Shown here: positions 50,528-59,680 of the stretch, in pieces | How the letters are laid out: the number at the start of each line of letters is the position of its first letter | How positions within the stretch are numbered: position 1 is the first letter of the stretch | Source: Paenibacillus chitinolyticus NBRC 15660 | GTDB lineage: Bacteria; Bacillota; Bacilli; Paenibacillales; NBRC-103111 | Assembly: GCF_000739915.1 (NCBI RefSeq) | Contig: NZ_BBJT01000017.1 | Span: 1 to 64,000 of the forward strand | Reading direction: 5' to 3' | Length of the DNA stretch: 64,000 bases | Notes under the pieces: model-generated | What the model saw: the letters and a program-made list of their open reading frames with translations, nothing else | Database searches by the model: none | Told to the model about the DNA's origin: nothing | Made by a program: the position numbers and the translations under genes

Positions 50528-52294
50528 ATGAAACCGGAAGAGCGCCGGCGGTTCGTTCCGTTCGGCTACAAGCTGATGCTCTCGTACGCGCTCTGCATTC
50601 TCGTGCCGGTGATTATTGTAGGCTCTTTTGCGGTGTCTACGCTGGTCAAATCCGTGCGCGAACAGGCCGAGAGCAGCGTGCAGGGCACGATGAGGCAGAT
50701 CAGGGACAATATCCAGTACAAAATCGAGGATATGAGACGGCTGACGGATATGCTCTACGGGGATACGACGTTGGCCAAGCATTTGAAACATTACGACGAA
50801 GGCTGGGTCAGCTACGAAGCGACGACCGGCTACCTGCTTCCCAAAATGATGCAGACCATTCAATCGAGCAGCCTTCGGCTGTGGCTTTCGGTTTATCTGC
50901 ACAACGAGACCCTGCGGGAAGTGTACTATAACCACGACAATATCGACCCTTTAATGACGGTGGGAAAACTTTACGAGCTCTATCATATGAAACGGATCAA
51001 GGATGCGGACTGGTACAAGAGCTTCGCGCCCGAGCGCTACGGCACGACGATGCAGTGGCGGCAGATTGAGGACGATGCCAAGTTTAGCCGGCTTTCTTTG
51101 CTGCGCCGGATCGTGGACACGACGAACGGGGTGGAGCTGAGAGAGATCGGCTTTATCCGGGTGTCCGCCCATCTGCAGGATCTTTTTGAAAGTGTGGATT
51201 ACACGAAAGTCGGGGAAGGCAGCGCCATTTACATCGTCGGTCCCCAGGGTGACATCCTTTATTCGTCGGCGGCCGATCCAAACATGACGGGCAAGACATG
51301 GAATGAATCGTGGACCCGGAATCATCTCGTGCTGCGCCAGCCCCTCGAAGGTCTGGACTGGAGCGTGGTTTCGCTCGTTCCGACGGCGATCATGGAAAAG
51401 GATGCGGACAAAGTGCGGATGCTGACGGCGATCGTGTGCCTGATTTCCGTGCTGGTTATTTTTTTCGTAGGCTGGATGTTTTCGAGGTTTTTCTCCAAAA
51501 GGGTGACCAAAATCGTCTCCGTCCTGCATGCGTTCAGGGAAGGGGAATTCCGGAAGCGGATGGCATACGAAGGGCGGGACGAATTCGCTCAGATCGCTGC
51601 CGCGCTGAACGATATGGGACAGCACACGGAGGGACTCATCCGCGAAGTCTATCTCACGAATCTTCAGAAAAAAGAGGCGGAGCTGGAATCGCTGCAGGCG
51701 CAGATCAACCCGCACTTTCTGTACAACACCTTGTCGTCGATCAGCCGTCTGGCCCGGTTCGGCGATATCGACAAGCTTCACCGGATGGTGATCGGACTGG
51801 CGAAGTTTTACCGGCTGACGCTCAACGACGGACGCACCTTCATCCCGCTGAGCAAGGAGCTGGAGCAGGTCCAGGCTTATGTGGACATTCAGTCGATCAA
51901 GTACGGCGACCGCATGGAAGTTCTCTTCGATATCCAGCCGGAAGTAAACCGGTACGATACGGTGAAGCTCATCGTGCAGCCTTTTATCGAGAATGCGCTT
52001 CAGCATGCCTGGTGCGGCGATCATATTCACATCCGGATCAGCGGGGAAATCATCGGCGGCGACATTCATCTGAAAATCATCGATGACGGCAACGGTATCC
52101 CGCAGGACCGATTCCGCAAGCTTTTCGATCCGCTGGACGAGGTGGAATCCGGCTACGGCATCCGCAATGTGGACCAGCGGATCAAGCTTCATTTCGGCAA
52201 AAAGTACGGCGTCTCGCTGGCCAGCCGGCCCGGAATCGGTACCGCCGTGCTGCTGCGCATACCGACCTACAAGCACAAGAAGAACCGAGAGTAA
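50528..52294 (+). CDS. Sensor histidine kinase (YesM-like)
   Basis: A 588-residue membrane kinase. It has a first membrane segment (YALCILVPVIIVGSFAVSTLV, about residues 20-40), an extracytoplasmic sensor (about 41-295), a second segment (TAIVCLISVLVIFFVGWMF, about 299-317), a HAMP linker, the phosphoacceptor His396 in QINPHFLYNTL, and an ATPase domain with VQPFIENALQHAW and DDGNGIP. This is the LytS/YesM kinase class that pairs with AraC-type response regulators. It begins 49 bases after the yesN-like stop, with AAAGGAGCCGGAACG before the ATG. The sensor probably detects the substrate of the adjacent importer. A terminator follows at 52304. Confidence 0.95.
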   Translation: MKPEERRRFVPFGYKLMLSYALCILVPVIIVGSFAVSTLVKSVREQAESSVQGTMRQIRDNIQYKIEDMRRLTDMLYGDTTLAKHLKHYDEGWVSYEATTGYLLPKMMQTIQSSSLRLWLSVYLHNETLREVYYNHDNIDPLMTVGKLYELYHMKRIKDADWYKSFAPERYGTTMQWRQIEDDAKFSRLSLLRRIVDTTNGVELREIGFIRVSAHLQDLFESVDYTKVGEGSAIYIVGPQGDILYSSAADPNMTGKTWNESWTRNHLVLRQPLEGLDWSVVSLVPTAIMEKDADKVRMLTAIVCLISVLVIFFVGWMFSRFFSKRVTKIVSVLHAFREGEFRKRMAYEGRDEFAQIAAALNDMGQHTEGLIREVYLTNLQKKEAELESLQAQINPHFLYNTLSSISRLARFGDIDKLHRMVIGLAKFYRLTLNDGRTFIPLSKELEQVQAYVDIQSIKYGDRMEVLFDIQPEVNRYDTVKLIVQPFIENALQHAWCGDHIHIRISGEIIGGDIHLKIIDDGNGIPQDRFRKLFDPLDEVESGYGIRNVDQRIKLHFGKKYGVSLASRPGIGTAVLLRIPTYKHKKNRE

Positions 52295-52303
52295 CCTTGC
52301 TAA

Positions 52304-52341
52304 AAAAGCTCCCGTCCTGCATAAGCAGAGCGGGAGCTTTT
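52304..52341 (+). terminator. Terminator of the two-component genes
   Basis: AAAAGCTCCCG / CGGGAGCTTTT stem (52304-52314 with 52331-52341) and a 16-base loop. The A run before it allows minus-strand use. Confidence 0.85.
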
Positions 52342-52642
52342 GGTATAGGGGCAGGCAGCGCAAGCAAAGCGGCCTCTATGAGCGGCAGAGGCTGACTTCG
52401 CACGTCGGTTCACGTGTCCGTTTGTATCAAGGGCGGACAGAGGCTGGGCCTCTCGCTGCGGTGCGCACCGCAGTAGGCGTAAGGCGGCGCTTACGGCGAG
52501 GATGGAGCGGTCACTTGAGCCGATGTCCGGCTTTTCGTGCACGCGGATACGAAACTCCGGCCTCCGCCGGCAATGCGACGGACAAGAGACGGGCCAGGAC
52601 TGCGAGGAGACGCCGTAAGAACGCCCCTTCTGCCCCGGAGCA
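52342..52642. other. GC-rich gap before hemL
   Basis: It contains a perfect 18-base palindrome CTGCGGTGC-GCACCGCAG (52456-52473) and a GTAAG/CTTAC hairpin (about 52477-52492). No recognised gene and no clear terminator for hemL was seen. Confidence 0.4.
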
Positions 52643-53953
52643 TCAGCCCAGCAGGCGGAAGGCCTCGTCGGCCGCCTGCAGCGTGCGGGCCACGTCTTCG
52701 TCGGTGTGCGCGGTGGTCAGGAACCACGCTTCGTACTTCGACGGCGCAAGATTGATGCCGCGCTCCAGCATGAGCCGGAAGAAGCGGCCGAACCGCTCGC
52801 CGTCCGTGTCCTGCGCCTCGTCGTAGTTCGTGACCGGATGGTCGCAGAAGTGCGTCGAGATCGCCCCCGCGATGCGGTTCACGGTCAGCGCGACGCCGTG
52901 GCGGGAGGCCGATTCGCGGAGGCCGTCCGCCAGCTTCGCGCCGAGCTGCTCGAGGCGCTCGTACGTGCCGGGCTGTCTCAGCACCTCGAGGCAGGCGATG
53001 CCGGCGGAGATGGAGGCGGGGTTGCCCGCCATCGTGCCGGCCTGATACGCAGGTCCTAGCGGAGCGACCTGCTCCATCACTTCCTTACGGCCGCCGTAAG
53101 CGCCGATCGGCAGCCCGCCGCCGATGATTTTGCCGAGCGCCGTAAGGTCGGGCTCGATCTCCTCGGGCCGGCTGTTCAGGCCCGCGTAGGTTTGCGCCGT
53201 TCCGTAATGGAAACGGAACGCGGTAATCACCTCGTCGTAGATGACGAGGGAGCCGTTTGCGTGCGCGGCGGCGCAGAGCCCTTCAAGGAAGCCCGGCTTC
53301 GGCATCACCATGCCGAAGTTGCCGACGATGGGCTCGACCATCACCGCGGCGATGTCGTCGCCCCAGCGCGTCAGGGCTTCTTCCAGTGCCGGAATGTCGT
53401 TGAACGGCACGGTGATGACCTCCTGCGCGATGGAAGCGGGCACGCCGGCGCTGTCGGGCGTGCCCAGCGTGGACGGGCCGGAGCCCGCCGCGACGAGCAC
53501 GAGATCGGAATGGCCGTGGTAACAGCCGGCGAATTTGATGATCTTCGTGCGGCCGGTGTAAGCCCTCGCCACGCGGATGGTCGTCATGACGGCTTCCGTG
53601 CCGGAGTTGACGAAGCGGACTTTGTCCAGCGACGGGATGGCTTCTTTCAGCATGCGGGCGAAGGTGATTTCGAGCTCCGTTGGAGTGCCGTACAGCGTAC
53701 CGCTGCGGGCGGCGCGGATGATCGCTTCGGTGACGTGCGGATGGGCGTGTCCCGTAATAATCGGTCCGTAAGCGGCGAGATAGTCGATGTATCGGTTATC
53801 GTCCTCGTCCCAGAAGTAGGCGCCTTCCGCACGCTTCATAAATACGGGAGCGCCGCCTCCGACCGCTTTGAACGAACGGGAAGGGCTGTTGACTCCGCCG
53901 ACAATGTGCTGGAGCGCTTCTTCGTGGAGCTGTTCGGAACGTGTATGATTCAT
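52643..53953 (-). CDS. hemL: Glutamate-1-semialdehyde 2,1-aminomutase HemL
   Basis: PLP/PMP enzyme that makes 5-aminolevulinate for heme and other tetrapyrroles in the C5 pathway. The 436-residue protein has [33 protein letters not shown] and the PLP lysine Lys275 in [18 protein letters not shown]. The ATG follows AAAGGAGTTACAAAGCC on the minus strand. It stands apart from other hem genes, which are usually a cluster in Bacillota; it may therefore be the second (gsaB-like) paralogue, although this cannot be told from the window alone. It probably forms its own transcription unit. Confidence 0.96.
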   Translation of the reverse strand: MNHTRSEQLHEEALQHIVGGVNSPSRSFKAVGGGAPVFMKRAEGAYFWDEDDNRYIDYLAAYGPIITGHAHPHVTEAIIRAARSGTLYGTPTELEITFARMLKEAIPSLDKVRFVNSGTEAVMTTIRVARAYTGRTKIIKFAGCYHGHSDLVLVAAGSGPSTLGTPDSAGVPASIAQEVITVPFNDIPALEEALTRWGDDIAAVMVEPIVGNFGMVMPKPGFLEGLCAAAHANGSLVIYDEVITAFRFHYGTAQTYAGLNSRPEEIEPDLTALGKIIGGGLPIGAYGGRKEVMEQVAPLGPAYQAGTMAGNPASISAGIACLEVLRQPGTYERLEQLGAKLADGLRESASRHGVALTVNRIAGAISTHFCDHPVTNYDEAQDTDGERFGRFFRLMLERGINLAPSKYEAWFLTTAHTDEDVARTLQAADEAFRLLG

Positions 53954-54033
53954 GGCTTTGTAACTCCTTTGTTTATGTAGTTAGATCGTGTCTTCTATAG
54001 CCTATCACCGAATGGCGGGGGCCGGGAAGAAAA

Positions 54034-54069
54034 ATAACGTGCCGTCTCCCGGGAGGAGACGGTCACGTT
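54034..54069 (-). terminator. Terminator of the LCP gene
   Basis: AACGTGCCGTCTCC / GGAGACGGTCACGTT-type hairpin, nearly perfect, with a run of A on the plus strand (T on the minus strand) after it. Confidence 0.8.
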
Positions 54070-54077
54070 AGAAAGCT

Positions 54078-55157
54078 TTACTGCCTGGTGTTCTTGCTGG
54101 TGCCGGAGGTTCCGGCAGTTCCGGAAGACGAGCTGCTTCCCGAGCCCGAGCCGGTGCCGGTTCCTGTGACTGTGCCTGCTGCGGGAGCGTCCGTCATGCC
54201 CTCGAATACATCGTCAATGTAGCGCTTGAGCTTCGTCTTGTCGACGGAGAGGACCTGTGCCCCGTTGATTCTGCGTTCGACGACCAGGTTTTCCGGCGGC
54301 AGCTGGATGCTCTGAATACCTTTGGCTCTCGCGTCGAAGGCAAGCCCGCCGAGTTTGACCATATCTCCGAACGACATGTTCGTATTGATGTAAGGCTCCA
54401 TGCTCTTCAAAATAGAAGGTAGTTTAAGAATGGACTGCGTGCTCTGCATCTTATCGGCTACGGCCGTCAAAAATTTGCGCTGGCGTTCCGTACGGGCGTA
54501 GTCCGACTGGGCGTCGTGGCGGAACCTGACATACTGCAGAGCGGTCTGGCCGTCCAGATGCTGCATGCCCTTTTTCAAATTAATATCGAATACGTGTCCG
54601 TCCGCGGCATCCGTATACTTCATGTCCTTCTCGACTTCGAGGTCGATTCCGCCGACGGCGTCCACTAGGGCGATAAACCCTTTGAAATCCGTGTACAAGT
54701 AGTACTGGATCGGAATCCCGGTCAGCTCGCTGACGGTTTTCATCGCCAGATTGGGCCCCCCGATAGTAAAGGCCGAGTTAATGCGCCCTTCGTCGTTGCC
54801 GGGGATCTTGACCCAGGTATCCCGGAGGATCGACATCAGGGAGGCCTTTTTGGTCACGGGATCGATGGAGGCGATCATGAGCGTATCGGAGCGCGGCGGC
54901 TCCCCGTTCTCTACGCCCCTGGAGTCCGCGCCGAGCAGAAGCACGTTCACACGCCCGGTTCCCTCCCAGACCGGAGGCTTATAGTCGTCCCCCTGGTACT
55001 TCTTATCGAATCCTTGGATTGTGTCTTTATTGTTAATGTTATCGGCGAAGCTGTATATGCTGTAAGCAAAATAGCCTGCGGTGCAGATCAGGGCGAACAG
55101 GATGCCGACAAAGAGCATCCGCCACGGTCTGACCCGTCTTTTTTTGGCCTTTGGCAT
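54078..55157 (-). CDS. LytR-CpsA-Psr (LCP) family wall polymer transferase
   Basis: Transfers teichoic-acid-like or other polymers to peptidoglycan at the outside of the membrane. The 359-residue protein has a basic start (MPKAKKRRVRPWR), one membrane segment (MLFVGILFALICTAGYFAYSIYSF, about residues 14-37) and an LCP domain with NVLLLGADSR, RSDTLMIASIDP, ILRDTWVKIPG, GGIDLEV and ALQYVRFRHD. The last 30 residues are a Gly/Ser/Thr-rich low-complexity tail (GTGTGSGSGSSSSSG). The ATG follows AAAGGGAAGGAACTCAC. Confidence 0.95.
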   Translation of the reverse strand: MPKAKKRRVRPWRMLFVGILFALICTAGYFAYSIYSFADNINNKDTIQGFDKKYQGDDYKPPVWEGTGRVNVLLLGADSRGVENGEPPRSDTLMIASIDPVTKKASLMSILRDTWVKIPGNDEGRINSAFTIGGPNLAMKTVSELTGIPIQYYLYTDFKGFIALVDAVGGIDLEVEKDMKYTDAADGHVFDINLKKGMQHLDGQTALQYVRFRHDAQSDYARTERQRKFLTAVADKMQSTQSILKLPSILKSMEPYINTNMSFGDMVKLGGLAFDARAKGIQSIQLPPENLVVERRINGAQVLSVDKTKLKRYIDDVFEGMTDAPAAGTVTGTGTGSGSGSSSSSGTAGTSGTSKNTRQ

Positions 55158-55282
55158 GTGAGTTCCTTCCCTTTCCTTAAATAAAAGTAGGCGTTATCTG
55201 TACATGATTAACTGGATATCCGGCTGCTGAAACAACGCTTTCCGATTCCCGCTTTTTTGTATCCTGACGGCGCCCGGGTGTG

Positions 55283-55310
55283 TTTACAAAAAGCTCATTT
55301 GTTGTATGAT
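55283..55310 (+). promoter_or_regulatory. Probable promoter of the ABC-2 exporter
   Basis: TTTACA (55283-55288), 16-base spacer, TATGAT (55305-55310). Leader of about 120 bases before the ATPase start. Confidence 0.5.
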
Positions 55311-55435
55311 GAGGGGTGGGGAACGGCGAACTCATGTATTTCATTATAGGGGCAACTTCTTCTCCGCCGCAAGTTACACATGAATTCACAGGGCTTTCAA
55401 ACTTTCCCAGTCTAACTAAACAGCAGGAGGAAAAC

Positions 55436-56518
55436 ATGCCAGCTATCGAAGTGAAAGATCTCCGCAAAGAGTTTCGCGTGCAGAAAAGCAGAAGCGGGCT
55501 CAAAGGAGCGTTTCGCGATCTGTTCGACCGTGAATATAACCAGGTTACGGCCGTTAAAGATATCAGTTTTGAAATCCCCGAGGGAGAGATTTGCGGATAT
55601 ATCGGAGAGAACGGCGCCGGCAAATCTACGACGATCAAAATGCTCACGGGCATTCTCGTTCCCACTTCGGGCCATCTTCAGGTGAACGGATATATCCCTT
55701 ACAAGGACCGAGAAGCTTTCGTCAAAGGCATCGGGGTCGTTTTCGGCCAGAGGAGCCAACTGTGGTGGGATATCGGCGTCATCGAATCGTTCCAGTTGCT
55801 TAAGAAAGTATACCGGGTTCCGGAAAACGACTTTAAAGCGCGGCTGGACGAGCTGTCCGACCGGCTCCAGCTCGGCGAGCTGCTCAGCCGGCCGGTCCGG
55901 AAGCTGAGTCTCGGTCAGCGGATGCGCTGCGAGCTTGCGGCTTCGCTGCTGCACAACCCCGCGATCGTTTTCCTGGACGAGCCTACGATCGGGCTCGATA
56001 TCGTCGTGAAAACCGAGATCCGCGAGTTCCTGAAATCGCTGAACCAGCGCTACGGGACGACCATCCTGCTTACAACGCACGATCTTCAAGATATCGAAGC
56101 TCTTTGCTCGCGGGTCATTATGCTGGATGACGGGCGCATCATATACGACGGCGGGCTCGATCAGCTGAAGGAAACGTGGGGCAAAGGCAAGGAAGTGGTG
56201 CTGCAGTTCAACGACCCGGTGCCGCTGGAAAATCTGAAGCTGCTCACGGAAGGCCTGGATGTGACCTGGGAGCAGGACAGCGCGCTGGACGCCCGTGTGC
56301 TTATCCCGCAGCGGAGCGCGAACGTGTCCGACGTTCTGGCGCGGATCGTCGGTGTCGTCCAGATTGCGGATATACGCATCCTGGAGACGAATACCGACGA
56401 TATCGTCCGCGAGATTTACAAATCCGGTTCGGCCGAAGCCCGGAAGCCGTCCGTGCCGGAAGCGGGGAAGCCGGGCAGCGGGGCCGAAGAGGATAAAGGA
56501 GCGGTGCCGCATGTATAA
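55436..56518 (+). CDS. ABC-2 exporter ATPase
   Basis: Energising subunit, 360 residues. Walker A GENGAGKST, the LSLGQRMRCELAASLLHNPA signature (LGQR variant) and Walker B IVFLDEPTIGLD are present, with the H-loop LLTTHDLQDIE. The C-terminal 35 residues are Gly/Ala/Lys-rich. The start at 55436 (MPAIEVKDL) has CAGGAGGAAAAC upstream; the longer open frame to 55316 has no such site. Its stop overlaps the start of the first permease gene (ATGTATAA). This three-gene set matches the uncharacterised COG4586/COG4587/COG3694 exporters. Substrate is unknown. Confidence 0.9.
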   Translation: MPAIEVKDLRKEFRVQKSRSGLKGAFRDLFDREYNQVTAVKDISFEIPEGEICGYIGENGAGKSTTIKMLTGILVPTSGHLQVNGYIPYKDREAFVKGIGVVFGQRSQLWWDIGVIESFQLLKKVYRVPENDFKARLDELSDRLQLGELLSRPVRKLSLGQRMRCELAASLLHNPAIVFLDEPTIGLDIVVKTEIREFLKSLNQRYGTTILLTTHDLQDIEALCSRVIMLDDGRIIYDGGLDQLKETWGKGKEVVLQFNDPVPLENLKLLTEGLDVTWEQDSALDARVLIPQRSANVSDVLARIVGVVQIADIRILETNTDDIVREIYKSGSAEARKPSVPEAGKPGSGAEEDKGAVPHV

Positions 56519-57305
56519 GGCTTATGTGGAGCTGATCCGCATCCGATTCATAACCATGCTCGCCTACCGGGTGAACTATTACAGCGGCATTCTAGTATAC
56601 GCGCTCAACATCGGTTCCTACTACTTCCTGTGGAAGGCGATCTACGGCAGTCAGGAAACGCTTGGCGGACAGACACTGGGACAGATGACGACGTATATCG
56701 TGGTGTCCTGGATGAGCCGCGCTTTTTACTTCAATAACTTGGACCGGGAAATCGCGAATGAAATCCGGGACGGGAGCGTCGCGATCCAGTTTATCCGTCC
56801 TTACAATTATGTCGTGTACAAAATGATGCAGGGCCTCGGAGAAGGCTTGTTCCGGCTTCTTCTGTTTACGACGCCGGGTCTTGTGATTGTCTCACTTTTG
56901 TTCCCGGTCGAGCTGCCGACGGATATTTCCTTGTGGCTCGTCTATCTGCTCATGCTGCTGTTTGCTTTCTTAATCAATTCCCAGATTAATATTATGACGG
57001 GATTGTCTGCGTTTTTCCTGGAAAACAGTGAGGGTATGATGCGGATGAAGCGGGTGGCCGTCGATCTGTTCTCCGGGCTGATTCTGCCGATCACCATGTT
57101 CCCCGGCTGGACGGCGAAGCTTCTGGAATGGCTGCCGTTCCAAGCCATTACGTATTTGCCCGGTTCGGTGATTACCGGCAAAATGACCGGAAGCGCCGTA
57201 TGGCAGGCGGTTTCGATTCAAGTCATCTGGTTCGTCGCGCTTCTTGTGCCGATTGCCTTCATGTGGCATAAAGCAAGAACCCGGCTGTTCGTGCAGGGGG
57301 GTTAA
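56511..57305 (+). CDS. ABC-2 type permease (DUF990-type), first subunit
   Basis: A 264-residue integral membrane protein with about six segments (NIGSYYFLW, LLFTTPGLVIVSLLFPVEL, LWLVYLLMLLFAFLI, VWQAVSIQVIWFVALLVPIAF). The ATG at 56511 lies inside the ATPase gene end with AAAGGAGCGGTGCCGC upstream, an 8-base overlap that implies coupled translation. Sequence features resemble the DUF990/ABC-2 membrane family found with the COG4586 ATPase. It probably pairs with the 57309 subunit to form the channel. The transported compound is unknown. Confidence 0.88.
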   Translation: MYKAYVELIRIRFITMLAYRVNYYSGILVYALNIGSYYFLWKAIYGSQETLGGQTLGQMTTYIVVSWMSRAFYFNNLDREIANEIRDGSVAIQFIRPYNYVVYKMMQGLGEGLFRLLLFTTPGLVIVSLLFPVELPTDISLWLVYLLMLLFAFLINSQINIMTGLSAFFLENSEGMMRMKRVAVDLFSGLILPITMFPGWTAKLLEWLPFQAITYLPGSVITGKMTGSAVWQAVSIQVIWFVALLVPIAFMWHKARTRLFVQGG

Positions 57306-57308
57306 CGC

Positions 57309-58094
57309 ATGTTCTATTTATCGCTTATTCTGGATTACTTGAAAAATTATTTGAAAACCAGGCTGACCTACCGTTCGGATTTCTGGATCGAGGTCGTTTC
57401 GGATTTGCTGTTCAACGGGTTGAACCTCGTGTTTATTCTCGTCGTTTTCCAGCAGACCGCGCTTCTCGGAGACTGGAACCGCGATCAGATTTTGTTCATA
57501 TACGGCTTCTTTATGATCCCTTACGGATTATTCTCCACGATTTTCAACCTGTGGAATTTCAGCGAACGCTATATCGTCAAAGGGGAAATGGACCGTATTC
57601 TGACCCGCCCGGCCCACAGTCTGTGGCAGGTTATGCTGGAGAACATGGACCCGGCATCCCTGTTCAGCGCTCTCGCCGGACTGGTTGTGATGATCTACTC
57701 GTGGGTCCAGCTCGATCTGCCCGTTCACTGGAGCGATCCGTTAGTGATGCTGATGATGGTTGTGTCCGGCGTGCTGATTTACGGCGGCATTTACGTCTCG
57801 CTGAGCGCGCTTGCGTTCTTTTCCGATTCGCCGACAGGCATCATGCCTCTGATCTGGAACATCCAGAACTACGGGCGGTATCCAGTTACGATTTACAACA
57901 AGCTGCTGCGCGGTATTCTGACCTGGATCTTGCCGTTCGCTTTCGTCGGCTTTTATCCGGCGGCTTATTTCCTGGACCCGCTCAACTGGAAGGGTGTTGC
58001 CCTGCTGACACCGGTTGTGGGCATTGTTTTCATTACGATCGGCCTAAGCGTGTGGAACATCGGGGTCAAGCGCTACCGGGGGGCAGGGTCCTGA
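57309..58094 (+). CDS. ABC-2 type permease (DUF990-type), second subunit
   Basis: A 261-residue membrane protein with about six segments (LLFNGLNLVFILVVF, LVMLMMVVSGVLIYGGIYV, VALLTPVVGIVFITIGLSVW). The ATG lies 3 bases after the preceding stop with GGGGGGTTAACGC upstream. The family mark is SERYIVKGEMDRILTRPAHSLWQVMLENMDPASL near residues 86-119, similar to the REIANEIRDGSVAIQFIRPYNY block of its partner. Together with the ATPase it forms a heterodimeric exporter. No self-resistance or peptide gene is close by, so substrate remains open. Confidence 0.88.
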   Translation: MFYLSLILDYLKNYLKTRLTYRSDFWIEVVSDLLFNGLNLVFILVVFQQTALLGDWNRDQILFIYGFFMIPYGLFSTIFNLWNFSERYIVKGEMDRILTRPAHSLWQVMLENMDPASLFSALAGLVVMIYSWVQLDLPVHWSDPLVMLMMVVSGVLIYGGIYVSLSALAFFSDSPTGIMPLIWNIQNYGRYPVTIYNKLLRGILTWILPFAFVGFYPAAYFLDPLNWKGVALLTPVVGIVFITIGLSVWNIGVKRYRGAGS

Positions 58095-58246
58095 TTCGCC
58101 TGGTGAAAAGAAGCCCCCATAATTTTCAGGTTGCTTTCAGCAAAGTTTTAGGTTCCGCTAAGCTTCGCGTAAAAGTTCCGTCATAACTTCTGCCTATACT
58201 TGGGATGTAGCATAAACAAGCCCCCATTTGAAAGGTGGAAATAGGA

Positions 58247-58984
58247 ATGAATAAAACCCGCAGCAAATTGATGGTATCCACGTTGGCCGCAGCACTTCTG
58301 CTCGGCGGAGGAGCGGCTCTTTCCAGTCAGGTATTCGCTGCCGACAGCACGGATTCGGGTCAAACGTCGACACAGCAATCGGCTCCGTCCAAGCATGACG
58401 GCAGGGACCGTAAGTCCTTCGGACAATTCGGCGGCCCGGGATCTTACCTGAAAGACGCGGCAACGGTTCTCGGTCTTGAGGAGAAGGCCTTGATCACCGA
58501 GCTGAAAGCGGGCAAGTCCCTGGCTCAGCTTGCCGAAGCCAAAGGCATCAGCCAAGCGGATTTGGTGAAGAAGCTGGTGGAAGCCTCCACGAAAGAGATT
58601 GACGCCAAAGTAACCGAAGGCAAAATCGACAGCACAAAGGCAGCCGAACTGAAAGCCAACCTTGAGAAACGCATCGAGAAAGCCGTTACGGTTACCGGCA
58701 TGCAGAACTTCAAAGGCGGCAAACACGGCCGTGAAGGCGGCTTTGTAAACCCGGAGAAGCTGGCGGCTATTCTCGGCATAACCAAGGAAGAGCTGAAAAC
58801 GCAGCAGGAAGCCGGTAAAACCGTCGCCGAGATTGCGGCCGCCAAAGGTATCACCAGAGAGCAGCTGCTCGAAAAGCTGAAAACGGAGCTGACTCCTTCG
58901 CTGGAGAAATTTATCGATGCGAAGAAGGGCGATAAGCCTCAGAAGAAAGATCAGAAACAAGCCCAAACGGAGCAGGCCGAGTAA
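58247..58984 (+). CDS. Secreted protein with two SLAQLAEAKGIS-type repeats
   Basis: A 245-residue exported protein. A signal peptide (MNKTRSKLMVSTLAAALLLGGGAALSSQVFA, cleavage about residue 31) is followed by an unstructured stretch (residues 33-65), then a first repeat (68-110: AATVLGLEEKALITELKAGKSLAQLAEAKGISQADLVKKL) and a second (170-212: AAILGITKEELKTQQEAGKTVAEIAAAKGITREQLLEKL), joined by a charged helix. The tail is Lys/Gln-rich. Such repeats are common in secreted Bacillota proteins of unknown function. The ATG follows AAAGGTGGAAATAGGA. Confidence 0.8.
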   Translation: MNKTRSKLMVSTLAAALLLGGGAALSSQVFAADSTDSGQTSTQQSAPSKHDGRDRKSFGQFGGPGSYLKDAATVLGLEEKALITELKAGKSLAQLAEAKGISQADLVKKLVEASTKEIDAKVTEGKIDSTKAAELKANLEKRIEKAVTVTGMQNFKGGKHGREGGFVNPEKLAAILGITKEELKTQQEAGKTVAEIAAAKGITREQLLEKLKTELTPSLEKFIDAKKGDKPQKKDQKQAQTEQAE

Positions 58985-59025
58985 GAACGGCAGTATAGGA
59001 TACTGCGGCAGGCAGGGAATGAAAG

Positions 59026-59060
59026 AAAGACCGGCAGCGGACAACGCTGCCGGTCTTTTT
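59026..59060 (+). terminator. Terminator after the secreted protein
   Basis: AAAGACCGGCAGCG / CGCTGCCGGTCTTT stem with a 5-base loop followed by TTTTT. Confidence 0.93.
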
Positions 59061-59081
59061 GCGTAACAGGCTAGAACTCGA

Positions 59082-59111
59082 TTTCCAATGAATCCGCTGG
59101 ATGAGTATAAT
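59082..59111 (+). promoter_or_regulatory. Probable bcp promoter
   Basis: TATAAT (59106-59111) with a weak -35 TTTCCA (59082-59087), 43 bases before the bcp ATG. Confidence 0.45.
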
Positions 59112-59153
59112 GGTAACTAATGCAAAAAAGATGAACCGAAGGAGGCGCACGAG

Positions 59154-59618
59154 ATGAGTATAAACACGGGACAGCAAGCACCGGATTTCGAACTGCCGGC
59201 GAACAACGGGCAGCAAGTGAAATTGTCCGATTTTAAAGAAAAAAAAGTGGTCTTGTATTTCTATCCGAAGGACATGACGCCGGCCTGCACGACCCAGGCT
59301 TGCGATTTCCGGGACAAGCATCCGGAATTCGAGTCTTTAAACGCCGTTATTCTGGGCGTCAGCACGGATTCCCTGAAACGGCACGAGAAATTTATCGACA
59401 AGTACAGTCTGCCTTTCCTGCTGCTGGCCGATGAAGACCACGCGGTATCCGAGATCTACGGGGTCTGGAAAGAGAAGAGCATGTACGGCAAGACGTTTAT
59501 GGGTATCGAACGCTCGACGTTTCTCATCGACGAAGAAGGCGTCCTTGTCAAAGAATGGCGCAAGGTCAAAGTCAAAGGTCATATTGAGGAAGCGCTGACT
59601 TATCTGAAGGAACACTAA
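59154..59618 (+). CDS. bcp: Thiol peroxidase, Bcp-type peroxiredoxin
   Basis: Reduces hydrogen peroxide and organic hydroperoxides in the cytoplasm with thioredoxin. The 154-residue protein has the Bcp pattern FYPKDMTPACTTQACDFRD, with peroxidatic Cys45 and a candidate resolving Cys50, then AVILGVSTDS and LADEDHAVSEIYGVW, and a late ERSTFLIDEEGVL. ATG follows GAAGGAGGCGCACGAG. It appears single-gene, with its own promoter. Confidence 0.96.
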   Translation: MSINTGQQAPDFELPANNGQQVKLSDFKEKKVVLYFYPKDMTPACTTQACDFRDKHPEFESLNAVILGVSTDSLKRHEKFIDKYSLPFLLLADEDHAVSEIYGVWKEKSMYGKTFMGIERSTFLIDEEGVLVKEWRKVKVKGHIEEALTYLKEH

Positions 59619-59680
59619 GGCGGTTTTGAAGAAACCCGCTTATATACTTAGACAGCGGGAGCGGAGAAAAGGACGGAAAT

